Below are positions 52,365-63,480 of a DNA stretch of 64,000 nt, in pieces; within the stretch, counting starts at the first letter, position 1; each line of letters begins with the position of its first letter. The DNA is from Lytechinus pictus (taxonomy: Eukaryota > Echinodermata > Echinoidea > Temnopleuroida > Toxopneustidae). The notes under the pieces are model-generated. The model did no database searches. It was not told where the DNA came from and saw only the letters and a list, made by a program, of their open reading frames with translations. The stretch lies in NCBI RefSeq assembly GCF_037042905.1, contig NC_087251.1, positions 39,242,373-39,306,372 of the forward strand. The letters run 5' to 3'. The position numbers were made by a program, and so were the translations under genes.

Positions 52365-54260
52365 TTGAAAACTGTATTGAGTATGAAGGATCAGTAGCTA
52401 AGGAGGTAGCCTCAAACCCGAAGAGATTTTGGAAGTATGCCAACAGGAAAATAAAATCAAGACCTGGAATAAGTGATCTAGTAAACTCAGAGTTCAGACA
52501 TAGAAAAGGCAAAACTTTTTAATGACTTCTTTTCAAGCGTTTTTGTCAATGAGAATTTGGATTTTATGCCAGATATAAATTGGCAATACTCTAGTCCACC
52601 ACTATCTGATGTAATTATTACTAGAGAAAAGGTAGAAAAGAAAGTTCTTAAACTGAATGGAAGCAAATCTCCAGGTCCAGACGAAATGCATCCAAGACTG
52701 TTGAAGGAAACTGCACGTTCCATTTCTGTTCCACTACAAATCATTTTTGAGAAGTCATTTGATGAAGGCATGCTTCCTGGTGATTGGAAAGTCGGAAACA
52801 CAACTCCGCTACACAAAAAGGGAAGCAAGAAGAACATTGAAAACTATAGACCAATAAGTTTAACTTCAGTGGTTGGAAAACTGATTGAAAGTTTAATTCG
52901 TGATATAGTGATGCAACATCTGATGGATCATAATTTACTTTCAAACTGTTAACATGGATTTACTCCAAATCGGTCCTGTATGACACAACTTTTATGTGCA
53001 ATGGAAGAAATGACAGGCAAACTTGATGCTGGAATTCCTATTGATGTCATTTATTTAGACTTTTGTAAAGCATTTGACTCTGTTCCTCATGAAAGGCTTC
53101 TCAAGAAATTAATGTCATATGGTATAGTTGGAAAATTACATGCTTGGATAAGAGCCTTTGTAACAGGAAGGGAACAGAGAGTGACTATCAACGGTGAAAG
53201 TTCTGATTGGAGTCAAGTAAGCAGCGGAATTCCGCAAGGGAGCGTGTTAGGACCCATTCTCTTTGTCATCTTTATAAATGATTTACCTAATATTTTGGAC
53301 AATTCTGTGCATATTTTTGCCGACGATACCAAAATCATCGGTGATATTAGCTTTGATGTTAAACAAAAGACTCTTCAAGCAGACCTTACTCATGCTGTCG
53401 AATGGAGTGAAACCTGGCAACTTAAGTTTAATACTAAGAAATGCAAGGTTCTACATATTGGAAAGAACAATTCAAGAAGTGTTTATACTATGAATGGAGA
53501 TGAATTGGAACCATGTAAGCAGGAGAAAGATCTCGGTGTTATTATGGATGAAGAGCTCAATTTTCACCATGTCTCAGCAGCTGTTTTGAAAGCTAACCAA
53601 ATACTTGGAATAATACACAGGACTTTTTTCAAATAACCCCTGAAATATTACCAATTTTGTTTGTATCTCTGGATCGACCTCATCTGGAATATGGGAATAT
53701 TTTATGGCATGTGAGATTCAAAATGGATGCAGACAAAGTAGAGAAGGTGCAAAGGAGAGCTACTCGCATGATTCCTGGTCTCCAGAGCTTACCGTATGAG
53801 CAACGTCTAGATAGACTAAACCTTCACTCACTGTTTTACAGAAGACGAAGAGGAGATATGCTGTGTACAAACTGTTAAATGGAAAGTTTGGGATCTCGAG
53901 AGACATATTTTTCACACCAGCAATCCATTCAGCAACTAGAGGTCACAAGTTCAAGCTCTATTCACAGGACGATCTCGGTTGGAACTTAGGAGCAAATTTT
54001 TTAGTCAAAGAGTAATTTCTGACTGGAACAAACTGCCTACAGAAGTAGTGGAATCAAAATCAGTGGAAATGTTTAAACATCTGTTGGATAAGTTTTGGTA
54101 GGGGGAAAGATTTAAAACCTCCATTTCTCAACGCACGTAAAGTCTCACAAGTTTAAACTGTCTAGATAATCGTCAATTACCAGAAGTTAAGATCGGAAAA
54201 CCTACAGGAGAAGTCCTTCATTTCCGTACCTGATGTGATGTGATGTTATTTTAACCGCAA
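52365..54260 (+). pseudogene. 5'-truncated CR1-like retroposon with damaged reverse transcriptase
   Basis: Reverse-transcriptase blocks are in order on the plus strand: [75 protein letters not shown] and FADDTKIIG. A TAA interrupts the frame at about 52950 and a frameshift occurs near 53636, after which 53657-53878 continues. An earlier break lies before 52557. The 3' end carries TGATGTGATGTGATG, a tandem tail as in CR1/L2. There is no 5' endonuclease domain. Not coding as it stands. Confidence 0.92.
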
Positions 54261-54690
54261 GTTTTTTTTTTTAAACGGGCCCCATATTGGTCATTTTACG
54301 TTTTTGTATTGGTTTGGGGGGAAAAGTGGGGTGTAGCCCCCTCCCCCCCCGCGGCCACTGGACAGTTATTCGTTACTCGTATTATTAGATCTGTGCTTGC
54401 ATCATCGTAAATTTAAAAAAAAATTATGTATATCGGCGACATGCGTGGAAGAGGGTCCTTCCTGGCGCTGCACAGCAGCTGCCAGGCCCACGATCAATTC
54501 GGCAAAACAAATTTTCTGAGTATTTCATTTCCGATGTCTATTTCGAAGTTCGAAGTAACAATAAACTTTTTTTTATCCGACTTTATATAGAGAACAACGA
54601 TTCTGATTTTGTTTTTTTCTTTTTACGTTTGGATTTCAACGATGCCTTAGATTATGAGAGTCTGAATCTGCACTGAGTTTGCCTGGAAAA
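54261..54690. promoter_or_regulatory. 5' flank of the WDR25-like gene
   Basis: Short spacer between the CR1 tail and the WDR25-like ATG. A CCCCTCCCCCCCCGCGG run lies at about 54340. No clear TATA box or initiator was identified. Confidence 0.25.
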
Positions 54691-54755
54691 ATGGACAGAA
54701 TTCAAGTTTATGCAAGCTCTGACAGCGAAAGTGATCATGAAGGGTTTCATGAAAG
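54691..54755 (+). CDS. WDR25: WDR25-like exon 1
   Basis: ATG followed by 20 further codons and AG, donor GTAATA. The acidic Ser-Asp start and phase match to 61874 support the assignment. Because it is short and 7 kb from exon 2, transcript support would be needed for certainty. Confidence 0.75.
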
Positions 54756-57700
54756 GTAATATTTTGGAAATTTGTTTTTGGTCCGCTTCACATTTTAAAA
54801 ACGCGACGCTTTACCGGGTACTGCTGTCTACCGTCATGCGCCTCTGCGTAGCCTGGAGGCGTCTGGGGAGTGAAAGACATATACTGTACGTATGGTCCCT
54901 CCCCTAACGCCTGGGAGCCTAAGCTATATTCCCACACGCACGGGTACAAAACCTGAAACTTTCGCCCCCGAGATTTCTACTTTCCCTCTAAAAGATCTAG
55001 CCCTAAAACATGTACATGGAGTTAACCCTTTAGCACCTACAGATTATATGCATAATGGGCAATCTCTCACTGGAGGAAACAATAAAACTGGTAATAAGTA
55101 GGCATTGTTCCAAACAAATTGAAATAGTTTCTTATACATTCACTTTCGTTCATTACAAGTTATATTTATTTTGTAGCAAATGACCTGCTGAACAGAATGG
55201 TACATAGCAGAGATCAATCAGATGTACGAATGTTGACCTTTGACCTTTGGATAGTCAACAAAAAGAAGAAAAACTATATATTTGCAATGATACCATCTAC
55301 AGAATCATCTACAGAATAGATGATTGATTATTAGAAGTGAAGATGACCTTTTGAATCAATCATGGTTCAAATTTGAAACAAATATTTGTCAATATATGTA
55401 TACATACTACGAAAGATAAACAATGCATTAGTCTTCAGTCAAGACTTTTCCCGGAAGTACTGAAAAAAGTAATTATGACATAAATGAAGATTAAAATCTG
55501 CTGAATTACACTATGGGAGAAACTTTGGTCTCCTTTCCTCTTATACAAACACACACATACATTCACAAACAAAGAAATGCACAAACAAATAAACAAACAA
55601 ACAAATAAACAAACAAATAAACAACAAATAAACAAACACACAAACAAACAACCAAATACATGTACAAACACAAACATAATGTGCCTTATAAATATGACTC
55701 TATTCTAAACGTTCAAAATCATTCAGTTTACAAATGTTCAAGCATTCCGAAAAAGATACTGTCTAAACGATGTTATGCCACTCGTTGAAACACGGGTTTT
55801 TGCATAGATTCAGTCTGCATCCCGTGCACCCAAACTTTGTCTGAACACTTTCACCACTTGGGGCTTTCCTCCCAGCCTTCTTACACTGCATGCAGACTTT
55901 CTTCCTGTCGCCGAATGCCACAAGACTGTGACCAATGATGACATCCTTTGCCACCACCTTTTCAATGGGACGATCACCATCAGCACTTGAACGACGCTTA
56001 CGAGAAGAAAATCCATCCCCAAGCTGATGGATGAGGGCCAACTTGAACGCTTTCAGGGACCAACTCCTGCAATTTGAGGGATGCGGTCTCGTTGAAAGTT
56101 CCCACAGAATGTATGCATTCACCATGGCAATGTTGAGGAGGCCCCACATGAGGTACTTCCACCACCTTCTTCCCGTCCGGCCAACATTGTAATAGCTTCT
56201 TAGTTGATCAGCGTGATCAACACCGCCCATCTCAGCGTTGTAATCCTGAATGACCGTTGGGATTGAGATCCTCTCATCTCTGCGAAACTTTGTACGTGAC
56301 TTCTGCCCATCAGACCCATCGTTGTTCGTGGAGATCAGATACACGTCCCTCTTGTCCTTCCATCTTGTGACTGTAACCGCGTTCCTGGCCCACTTCACGT
56401 TGTCATACTTTTCTAGCCGAACTTGTTGTAGCTCACGTGGGATACCAACGCGATCCTTTCGGAGGGTACCGCAGTAATAAGTGTCTGCCTGAAGGAGGTC
56501 TTCAACGAGGGGCAGAGATGAAAAGAAGTTGTCAGCGTAGACAATGTGATTCCGTAACAGATACTGGTTCAGTAGCCCCATCACCACCGTATACCCCAGG
56601 CCAAATTGTTGAACAAGTTCAGCGTCCATTCCCCTGCCTGTGTACACTTGGAAGGTAAGGCAGTATCCTGTCTTCGAGTCACACAGGCACCATAGTTTGA
56701 TGCCCCATTTCGTTGGCTTTTTTGGCATGTATTGTTTCCATGCCAACCTCCCATTATATTTGATCATCGCTTCATCCACCGAGAGGGTCTGTCCTGGCAC
56801 AAACATGCTTGAGAAATTCTCTTGCAGAACATTTACAAAATCCCTAACCTTGTGAATTTTATCATCTTCCTCATGCCGTTCGCGGACATTACTGCAATGG
56901 AGATATTGACATAGTTTCTCGTAGCGGTTTTTGGTCATCAACTTTGAAATGTACTCATTTCTGAGGGCCTGATCTTGTGACCAGCAATCATTGTATTCAG
57001 CTGTCCTTGTTATACCCATGAGTGTGTTGATTGCAACAAAGGCCATCATTTCCTTGTCATTGGTTGGGGTCCATGCAGGATCTGAAGAGGCGTATTCGTC
57101 ATTGTTGTCGGCATCTACTGCGGGTTTCTTTGTAGCTGCATTTATGTTTGTGTTTCTAGCTAACATCTCAAAGAAATCCTCCCCTATCACACACTTTAGA
57201 TAGTCTAGTTCTGGAGCATCATACGGAAGATTGCATTTCGGTCCGCTATTTTCCCCGTAGGCACCCAAGTTGACATCTGGAATGTTGTTGGACCATCCAT
57301 CCGGTGGGTTTGACATTCGGCGCTGTCCTGGTACCTGACGAACTTGTGGCGCATCCGCGTTGTCAGGATTGTCGTTCACGTCAATGAAAGCCCCTCCATC
57401 ACCATCATCAGTTTCATCATCATCACCAGTATCCTCATCATGTCCTTGGTATTCGACAGGTTCGTCAACGGTAACTCCATCGCTGTCGTCTTCCTGAAGA
57501 AAAAAAAAACAATGTCAATGAGTCAAACAATCACAAACACAGTGTCAGTCACAGTTCAGAATCAATCAAAACATTCAAAATAAAATCATCATAATAAATA
57601 CAACTCTCAAACTTTATTTACATGCGAAGATGAACTGCTATTTGCTCTAAAATACACATAAAATATACGTAAATAAGATCAAAACATTATAAAAATCGTC

Positions 57701-60700
57701 TGCAGAGCGAGAAGGAATAGAACTAAAAGCAAAAGTTCAGGTTTCAGCCACCCTAGTCCCAAGCCTTCAAAAAAATGTAAAGTATTACTGACAGAATGAA
57801 AATATAACTAAAATTTTCGCAAAATCTAGGATAAAATATGTCAAAAATTAATTCCAACTCACATCTGAATCGTCGATATCGACTTCGATGTCACTCTGTG
57901 TGATATCCAACGTTTTGATGAACTCTTCATCATATAGCAACGCCCGAGCTTCTTCGGCGGAGTAAGTGGTTTTCCGGGACGTGGACGCAGCCATCTTTGC
58001 TGAGATCGACTGCGCAACAGTCTGGAACTTGCTACACACCGTTGCGTGTCAATCGTTTTTTCTCGAAAATACTCAATAGGAGCATACACTTTTCTATGCG
58101 GATTTATACAGCAGCCAACCTATACAGCATGCACACGCAATATTAGCACGGCAAATCATTCACAAGAGATACTATAGCGCAGGTAAAACGCACGGGCGGT
58201 TCAGGGCGGTTCAGTGTGAAATAGGAAGGGCGGTTTAGGTGCTAAAGGGTTAAACTCCATTCCCAACATTTCTGCGATATTGATTACATTTTTAAAGAAG
58301 AATTCATGAAAAAAAACGAGGAAAATGTTATGAAAAGATGAGAGAGCTTACGGCCGTGTTTACGTCGCCATCTTGATTTCTTTGTCTTCCGCTTGGCGAC
58401 AGCACGCAATCGCGTGCTGATTGCGTGCTGTCGCCAAGCGGAAGACAAAGAAATCAAGATGGCGACGTAAACACGGCCGTAAGCTCTCTCATCTTTTCAT
58501 AACATTTTCCTCGTTTTTTTTTCATGAATTCTTCTTTAAAAATGTAATCAATATCGCAGAAATGTTGGGAATGGAGTTTAACTCCATGTACATGTTTTAG
58601 GGCTAGATCTTTTAGAGGGAAAGTAGAAATTTCGGGGGCGAAAGTTTCAGGTTTTGTACCCGTGCGTGTGGGAATATAGCTTAGGCTCCCAGGCGTTAGG
58701 GGAGGGACCATACGTACAGTATATGTCTTTCACTCCCCAGACGCCTCCAGGCTACCTCTGCGGTCGTTCTGATCGGGACGCGGGCTGGTTCGGCGTACCG
58801 GTACCGTACGGTACCGTACCCAGGGAGCTCCGGCCCGCTTCGCGTGCCGGAGCCCAGCCCCAGGACTCGTCCGTGTAATACTCTCCAAAATGGGGTAGAA
58901 TGGGGTCGCAATAGCACTCCAAGTAAAAGGGGAAAATGAATTATGAACTAACCTCGATTATCGTGACACAGTCAGAATCCTGACATCGATATCAAGATTC
59001 AAGGCCAGGGCAAGGCACAAACAAACTGGACCTTCAAAAAAAGGAAAAGTTATGTCTCGTTCGTTCTCCTTCTTTCACAATTGAAAACAAAATGGCTGAT
59101 CGCTACCAAGATGGCAAGAACGAACGTGACATAGATGTCTAACTTTTCCTTTTTAGAGGGTCCAGTTTGTGCCTCGATGTCAGGATTCTGTGTCACGGTA
59201 GACCTTGATCCATAGGACTCCATGATGATATTTTTAAATATTTTGACATATACTTCTTCATCATGGAGCCTACCTCGGGCCACTCACACTAATACGAGGT
59301 TAGTATATATACTAACCTCGTACAAGGGACCGTGTTTGACCCTGGATTTCGAAGTAGTCGGCAAACATCGCTTCATTGCTGAAGTAATATTTGCCGAAAC
59401 TCCTTCTCGCTACGCACCGGGGCTCTTTCCGGTAAGTAGCAATACATTAAAAAATTATACATATGATTTGGAAATAATTTCATTACAAAAAGAGCAAATT
59501 TCGCTTACCTCGGCCTAGCAAGTGACTTCGTTTGTCTCTTCTACGGAAATACAAGGAAGCCCGTTGGTGGCGCTAATAAATTTCACAACCTTGATTCAGC
59601 TCCTCGGTAATTTTATAACTGTGTCTAAATTCTTTGAATGCGCAATTCTTATGATAAATTTACTAATTATGGGCACCAATAAATGAAATACCTTCAAAAA
59701 TAAAATTCAAGATTACTATTGGCGATGATAACACTTTTTTGCAATTAATTAAAAACGATGACTAATAAAAAAAAATTGATAAAAATACACATGCCTGGAA
59801 CGAAACCAGCAGTACAAGCTTTAACGAACGTCAATAATACGGTATACCAAAGTCTATACAATGAAAAGATTGGACACTTCACGGACTTCGCGTAATGCCT
59901 TGCGTCGATTTGCGTGTAAAATAGTGTAGGTGCCTAGTCTTTCCCTTGTGGTGTCTTTGATATGAATATAAATCGCGCGCCCTCTTTAGGCGAAAATTGA
60001 TATCCACGCTGACCAATTTTTATCTCCGTGAAATCTTCACTAAAGATCAAGAAAATATACATATTTTTAAAAGAAACTTCAAGGAGAAGTCACGGAAGGA
60101 TCTAAATGATTCGGTAAGTGTCATAGCAGAATGTGAAATACCAGATTATGCGTGATATTTTATGTGGGCAAAAGCCCAGTATATTTTGGATGTGTCGTGT
60201 GTGTCGCGCGCATATGACTGATATTCCTTCGCACGCGAGATGATATGAACCCATGGGTGACCTCGGGCGAAGTTTGTGCAGGCTCCACTTCACTACCGCT
60301 ACACTACGCTCCACCTACCCGAACTTCAGGACCGTGAACCATTTCGGAAATACCGAGTGACAAAGGGGGGATGAAATGATGGTTTATTGTAAAAATTACA
60401 GAAAAAAATATAACGAGAAAGATAAATAGCTTAATATCTTACTCTACACCCGTATTTCACTCCGTGTCCATCCTCCGGTAATCTTCAAAATTGGTGATTT
60501 TGGGCCAGTATCAAATTCCTCACACGTATTATTCACCGCCGATTTCAAAACATTGTATGCAACGAACATAGAGGGTAGCAACACACATCAGTGTTGCTAT
60601 TAAGGTCCACTCGATACGCGCATACTATTTATCTTTCTCGTTATATTTTTTTTCTGTAATTTTTACAATAAACCATCATTTCATCCCACCTTTGTCACTC

Positions 60701-63480
60701 GGTATATCCGAAATGGTTCACGGTCCCGAAGTTCGGATAGGTGGAGCGTAGTGTAGCGGTAGTGAAGTGGAGTGGAGCCTGCACGAACTTCGCCCAAAGT
60801 ACATGGAGCCTTGAACCGCCTCCCATATAAGAGACAGATGTAAACAAAGATGGATTTCCCTAGGAAATCCTTCTTTGAAGATAGAAATCATGTAAATGTT
60901 AGTGATTTTATTTATTTTTACACCTTTATACGCCTAATGCGTATGAAGGTGTAAAAAATTGGTAAATAAAAAGGTGAAAAATTGAAGGTTTCTTACCAGA
61001 CCGATCTCGTGTAGATCCCTCGATCCGTTTGTCAACAAAGCAAATACAATAGGTCTGACCCTTGAACCGCTTCGTTATGAAGTACCTTCGATTAGTGATG
61101 TTACAAAATGTCGTTTTGAAGAACATTATTTTACAAATACTAAAATTTAATACGTGATTATAAATAATCATTAGTATTATAACAATTATTTATAATCACA
61201 TATTAAATTTGTTTAATGCAGCGTAGCTCAGTCGGTTAGAGCGCATGTTTTGGATAAGATCATAGATCTCAACGTGAGGGGTTAGAGTCCCGCTCATGCC
61301 GAAACGCGTCTGACCAAAAAATCTGATGCTATAGCGTTGTGTGTTAGCGTGCCTCACCACTGTATTCAGTGCAGGTGTGAATGGAGTTGGAAAACACTCC
61401 GTCCGTCGGAAAGGACGCAAATGTTGGTCCCGTGTATAGGAGAGTCACAACCTATGCACGTTAAAACCAATACACTATTCGTCAAAGAGTAGGGTGTTCA
61501 CCCGGTGTATTGCACCTGCCAGTCCCGGCAAAATTCAGGTCAAGTCAATTTTGACGTTCATATGCCATAATAATCAATATAATGATTGTGGGCATTAACG
61601 GAAAGACAAGACAAGACAGTTTTAGTATTTAGTGTTCCAACATTCAAATTTTGATACCTAAATGTCTTTGTTTACTTGATTACCCGGCATTTAATTAATA
61701 ATATGTTCTTATAATTTGCATGAAAAAAAAAATGATGCAATTTAATGGGGAAAACAATTTCCAATAAAAATTGCTTGCAAATTTGGGCAAATGTAATTTT
61801 TGATAATTCTCCAGAACAAACCCATGCAGATTGACAAAATAACAATTGATGTTATTGCTTCCTTTCGTTGTAGACCCTTGAAAAAGAGGATGTTCCACCA
61901 ACCTAGAGTGAAAATTGCCCTTCAAGCCTCGGCTGAAAATAAACAGTTTCAGTTTCATTCATCTGCCGAAAGACCAGCTGTGGAACCTCTATCAAGAGGA
62001 TATGGGACTTTCCTGCATATCAACAACCCATCAAGGGATGAGTCACCTCACAGTAGCATTTATGGTTCAACAAGAAAGGAGAAGCAGAGGTCACACAATC
62101 ATGTACGGCATAGCCAGACCAATGGATTAAAAGGTAGACATGTGAAAGACCATAGGCAAGAACCCCCACCTCTGAATCACCAGTATGACAGCAGAAGTCG
62201 TGAGATGACCTTTGACATTTTGCACCAAAGGACGCAAGAATGTCGGCAGAATTCAGAGAGAAATCAAGATCCTTCACCCATGAATCAGCAGGATAACCGT
62301 CTTGACAGAGGATTTCATAAACAAGAACAAACTCTAAAAAGACACTGTCAGGGATCAGGACTGACACCTTACGTTCCAAAGAGGTTGAGGAAGTCCAATA
62401 GTAGTAGCCTAGATGAGGATCAGAGACATGGTACTTGGTCAAAGAAATACAACCCTGATATTTTTTCACCTGATCCTGTAATTGAATCCAATATTGAACA
62501 ACCTACATCTTGCTCAAAGCCACCCAAACGCCTTTTTTGCAATTTTGTTCTCCACGAAGGACCCGTTACCCATGTTGAATGGAATATTCCACAGTTCAGC
62601 CATCTGTTGCTGTCTAGTTCCATGGATAAGACTGTTAGGATATGGAACTATTCTACTCAAAAGAGGTGTGTTCAGACTCTGAGTTGCCATGAAGGGGCAG
62701 TGAAGGATGCACAATGGAATGCAGATGGTCAGCTGATTCTTAGTTGTGGGTTTGACAAGACTGCTCGCCTCTCCGATGCCCGCAGTGGTAAGTCATTTTG
62801 ATTTTGTTTTATGTTTTACACATGTATTAGGAATGTCATGGTAATACGTGGAGAGATTCTTTTTAAAAAAATCCCAGCTATATTGTTTATAATTAATCTG
62901 CACTATTTGATGAATGTATCCTCATTTATTATATACTTCTGGTACTTCTTAATTATGATAGATTCATAGATGTGAGTTCTTAGAAACAAACCTCATGATT
63001 ACCAGGTAAAATTAAAATGCTATACTACAGAAAAGATAAATAATGATAAAAAGTAGTTCCTCCAATAAATGCATTCAAAGTTGATGGATAAAATCTTTGT
63101 GTTTAGATATGAATAATTTCATTGAGGATATTTGTATCTTTATATGTCAAGTGTTCAGTGTTTTAACAGAGATCAAGCTAGCCATTTGCCCAACCAATAA
63201 AAGATTTTATATTCTGCCTATTGAAATGCAATTACTAACTGGTGTATTGTGATGGCCTGCCCTTAGGCACAGTTGGGTTAATAAGTTATTTTAATGGTCT
63301 ATCACACCATAAAGTGAATTCCTTTTGAATTTTCATCTTTCAAATACAGGAACAAATTTCCAGGTTTTTGACCATTCATCGTATGTGACGTGCATCAAAT
63401 GGCATCCCACCGACCCACATATGTTCATAAGTGGCTCATATGGCTCTACTATGTACTGCTGGGATACAAGAACAGGCTCT
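54691..63480 (+). CDS. WDR25: WDR25-like WD40-repeat protein, 5' part (three exons)
   Basis: Exons 54691-54755, 61874-62787 and 63350-63480 join with matching phases (split Arg codon; split Gly codon; phase 0 at the last donor). The product begins MDRIQVYASSDSESDHEG, like the short Ser/Asp start of vertebrate WDR25. It continues with a poorly conserved basic, Gln-rich region of about 220 residues, then LTPYVPKRLRKS, then WD40 repeats (HEGPVTHVEW...MDKTVRIWNY; HEGAVKDAQWN...FDKTARLSDA; FDHSSYVTCIKWHPTDPHMF...GSTMYCWD). WDR25 is related to the splicing factor CDC40/PRP17, but its own function is not established, and the TPYVPKRLR segment favours WDR25. The remaining WD repeats lie right of the window. 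Intron 1 (7.1 kb) is filled with mobile elements. Confidence 0.88.
55022..58253 (-). mobile_element. Complete piggyBac transposon with TTAA duplication
   Basis: TTAA (55022-55025) and TTAA (58250-58253) flank a 3224-bp element with inverted ends CCCTTTAGCACCTA and TAGGTGCTAAAGGG. The right subterminal region repeats GGGCGGTT(C/T)AG about three times (58193-58236). The left part carries AAAC/AAAT microsatellites (55548-55680). It encodes an uninterrupted transposase on the minus strand with one small intron. Confidence 0.95.
55763..57994 (-). CDS. piggyBac transposase (two exons, intact)
   Basis: DDE-type transposase for cut-and-paste movement at TTAA sites. Exons 57863-57994 (44 codons from MAASTSRKTTYSAEEARALL) and 55763-57493 join in phase 0 across GTGAGT..TTTCTTCAG to give 620 residues. 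Order: acidic N-terminus (DDSDGVTVDE, many D/E), then the PGBD domain with catalytic Asp codons at 56774-56776 (LSVDEAMIKYNGR), 56531-56533 (IVYADNFFSSL) and 56216-56218 (GGVDHADQL). It ends with a C-terminal Cys-rich zinc-binding domain (CMQCKKAGRK, FGCTGCRLNLC, CFNEWHN). There are no internal stops or frameshifts, so it could be active. It is antisense within WDR25-like intron 1. The shorter reading from 57379 is an internal start. Confidence 0.94.
58963..59196. repeat. Foldback element (about 234 bp)
   Basis: GTGACACAGTCAGAATCCTG pairs with CAGGATTCTGTGTCAC. The arms continue through GCACAAACAAACTGGACC and GGTCCAGTTTGTGC, AAAAGGAAAAGTTA and its complement, and a CGTTCGTTCT segment. Confidence 0.85.
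59293..59322. repeat. Perfect 30-bp palindrome
   Basis: TACGAGGTTAGTATA followed directly by its exact reverse complement, with no loop. The half-word TAACCTCG also occurs singly near 58949. Confidence 0.9.
59323..60264. other. WDR25-like intron 1, unassigned stretch
   Basis: No gene or element recognised. ORFs here lack domains and splice context. Confidence 0.5.
60265..60795. repeat. 531-bp foldback element
   Basis: GGGCGAAGTTTGTGCAGGCT and AGCCTGCACGAACTTCGCCC bound arms of about 165 bp that pair through GTGTAGCGGTAGTGAAGTGG, TTCGGAAAT..., TTGTCACTCGG and AAACCATCATTTCATCCC. The spacer of about 195 bp is unpaired. Confidence 0.87.
61144..61210. repeat. 67-bp inverted repeat
   Basis: AAATTTAATACGTGATTATAAATAAT-type left arm and its near-complement, with a spacer of about 16 nt. 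It directly precedes the SINE. Confidence 0.75.
61218..61619 (+). mobile_element. tRNA-derived SINE
   Basis: The head folds like a tRNA with A box TAGCTCAGTCGGT (from 61224) and B box GGTTAGAGTCC (61280-61290). A roughly 330-bp non-tRNA body follows, including GTCCCGTGTATAGGAGAGTC and ATGCACGTTAAAACCAATAC, ending in the tandem tail AAGACAAGACAAGACAG. The body and tail rule out a plain tRNA gene. Lies sense in WDR25-like intron 1. Confidence 0.85.
61874..62787 (+). CDS. WDR25: WDR25-like exon 2
   Basis: Acceptor TTCCTTTCGTTGTAG, donor GTAAGT, 914 nt. It encodes the variable region from PLKKRMFHQPRV and WD repeats 1 and 2. Reading upstream to the ATG at 61800 crosses the acceptor and is probably intronic. 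Confidence 0.92.
62788..63349 (+). other. WDR25: WDR25-like intron 2
   Basis: GT..AG intron with no recognised element. Confidence 0.7.
63350..63480 (+). CDS. WDR25: WDR25-like exon 3
   Basis: Acceptor TTTCAAATACAG, donor GTAAGT. Starts in a Gly codon split with exon 2 and encodes WD repeat 3 up to WDTRTGS. Confidence 0.93.

Larger units (their letters stand above)
54848..58755. repeat. 680-bp foldback of the GATGGCGACGTAAAC family, interrupted by piggyBac
   Basis: Outer ends GTAGCCTGGAGGCGTC and GACGCCTCCAGGCTAC. The centre is a stem (CTTCCGCTTGGCGACAGCAC and complement) with an 11-base loop at 58410-58420. Removing the piggyBac plus one TTAA leaves arms of 339 and 340 bp around 58415. The intact right arm shows the empty site GGAGTTTAACTCC near 58575. 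The arms are close to identical, so the foldback is young or was recently homogenised. Confidence 0.92.

Noticed and set aside
55435..55677. Cys/Phe/Leu-rich 80-residue ORF
   Set aside because: Frame through the AAAC/AAAT microsatellite of the piggyBac.
61218..61290. Stand-alone tRNA gene
   Set aside because: A and B boxes are present but the segment continues into a long SINE body and an AAGAC tandem tail, and the acceptor arms do not close cleanly.
61800..61873. ATG at 61800 as the WDR25 start
   Set aside because: A strong acceptor ends at 61873 and the upstream exon gives a better family-like N-terminus; still possible as an alternative start.
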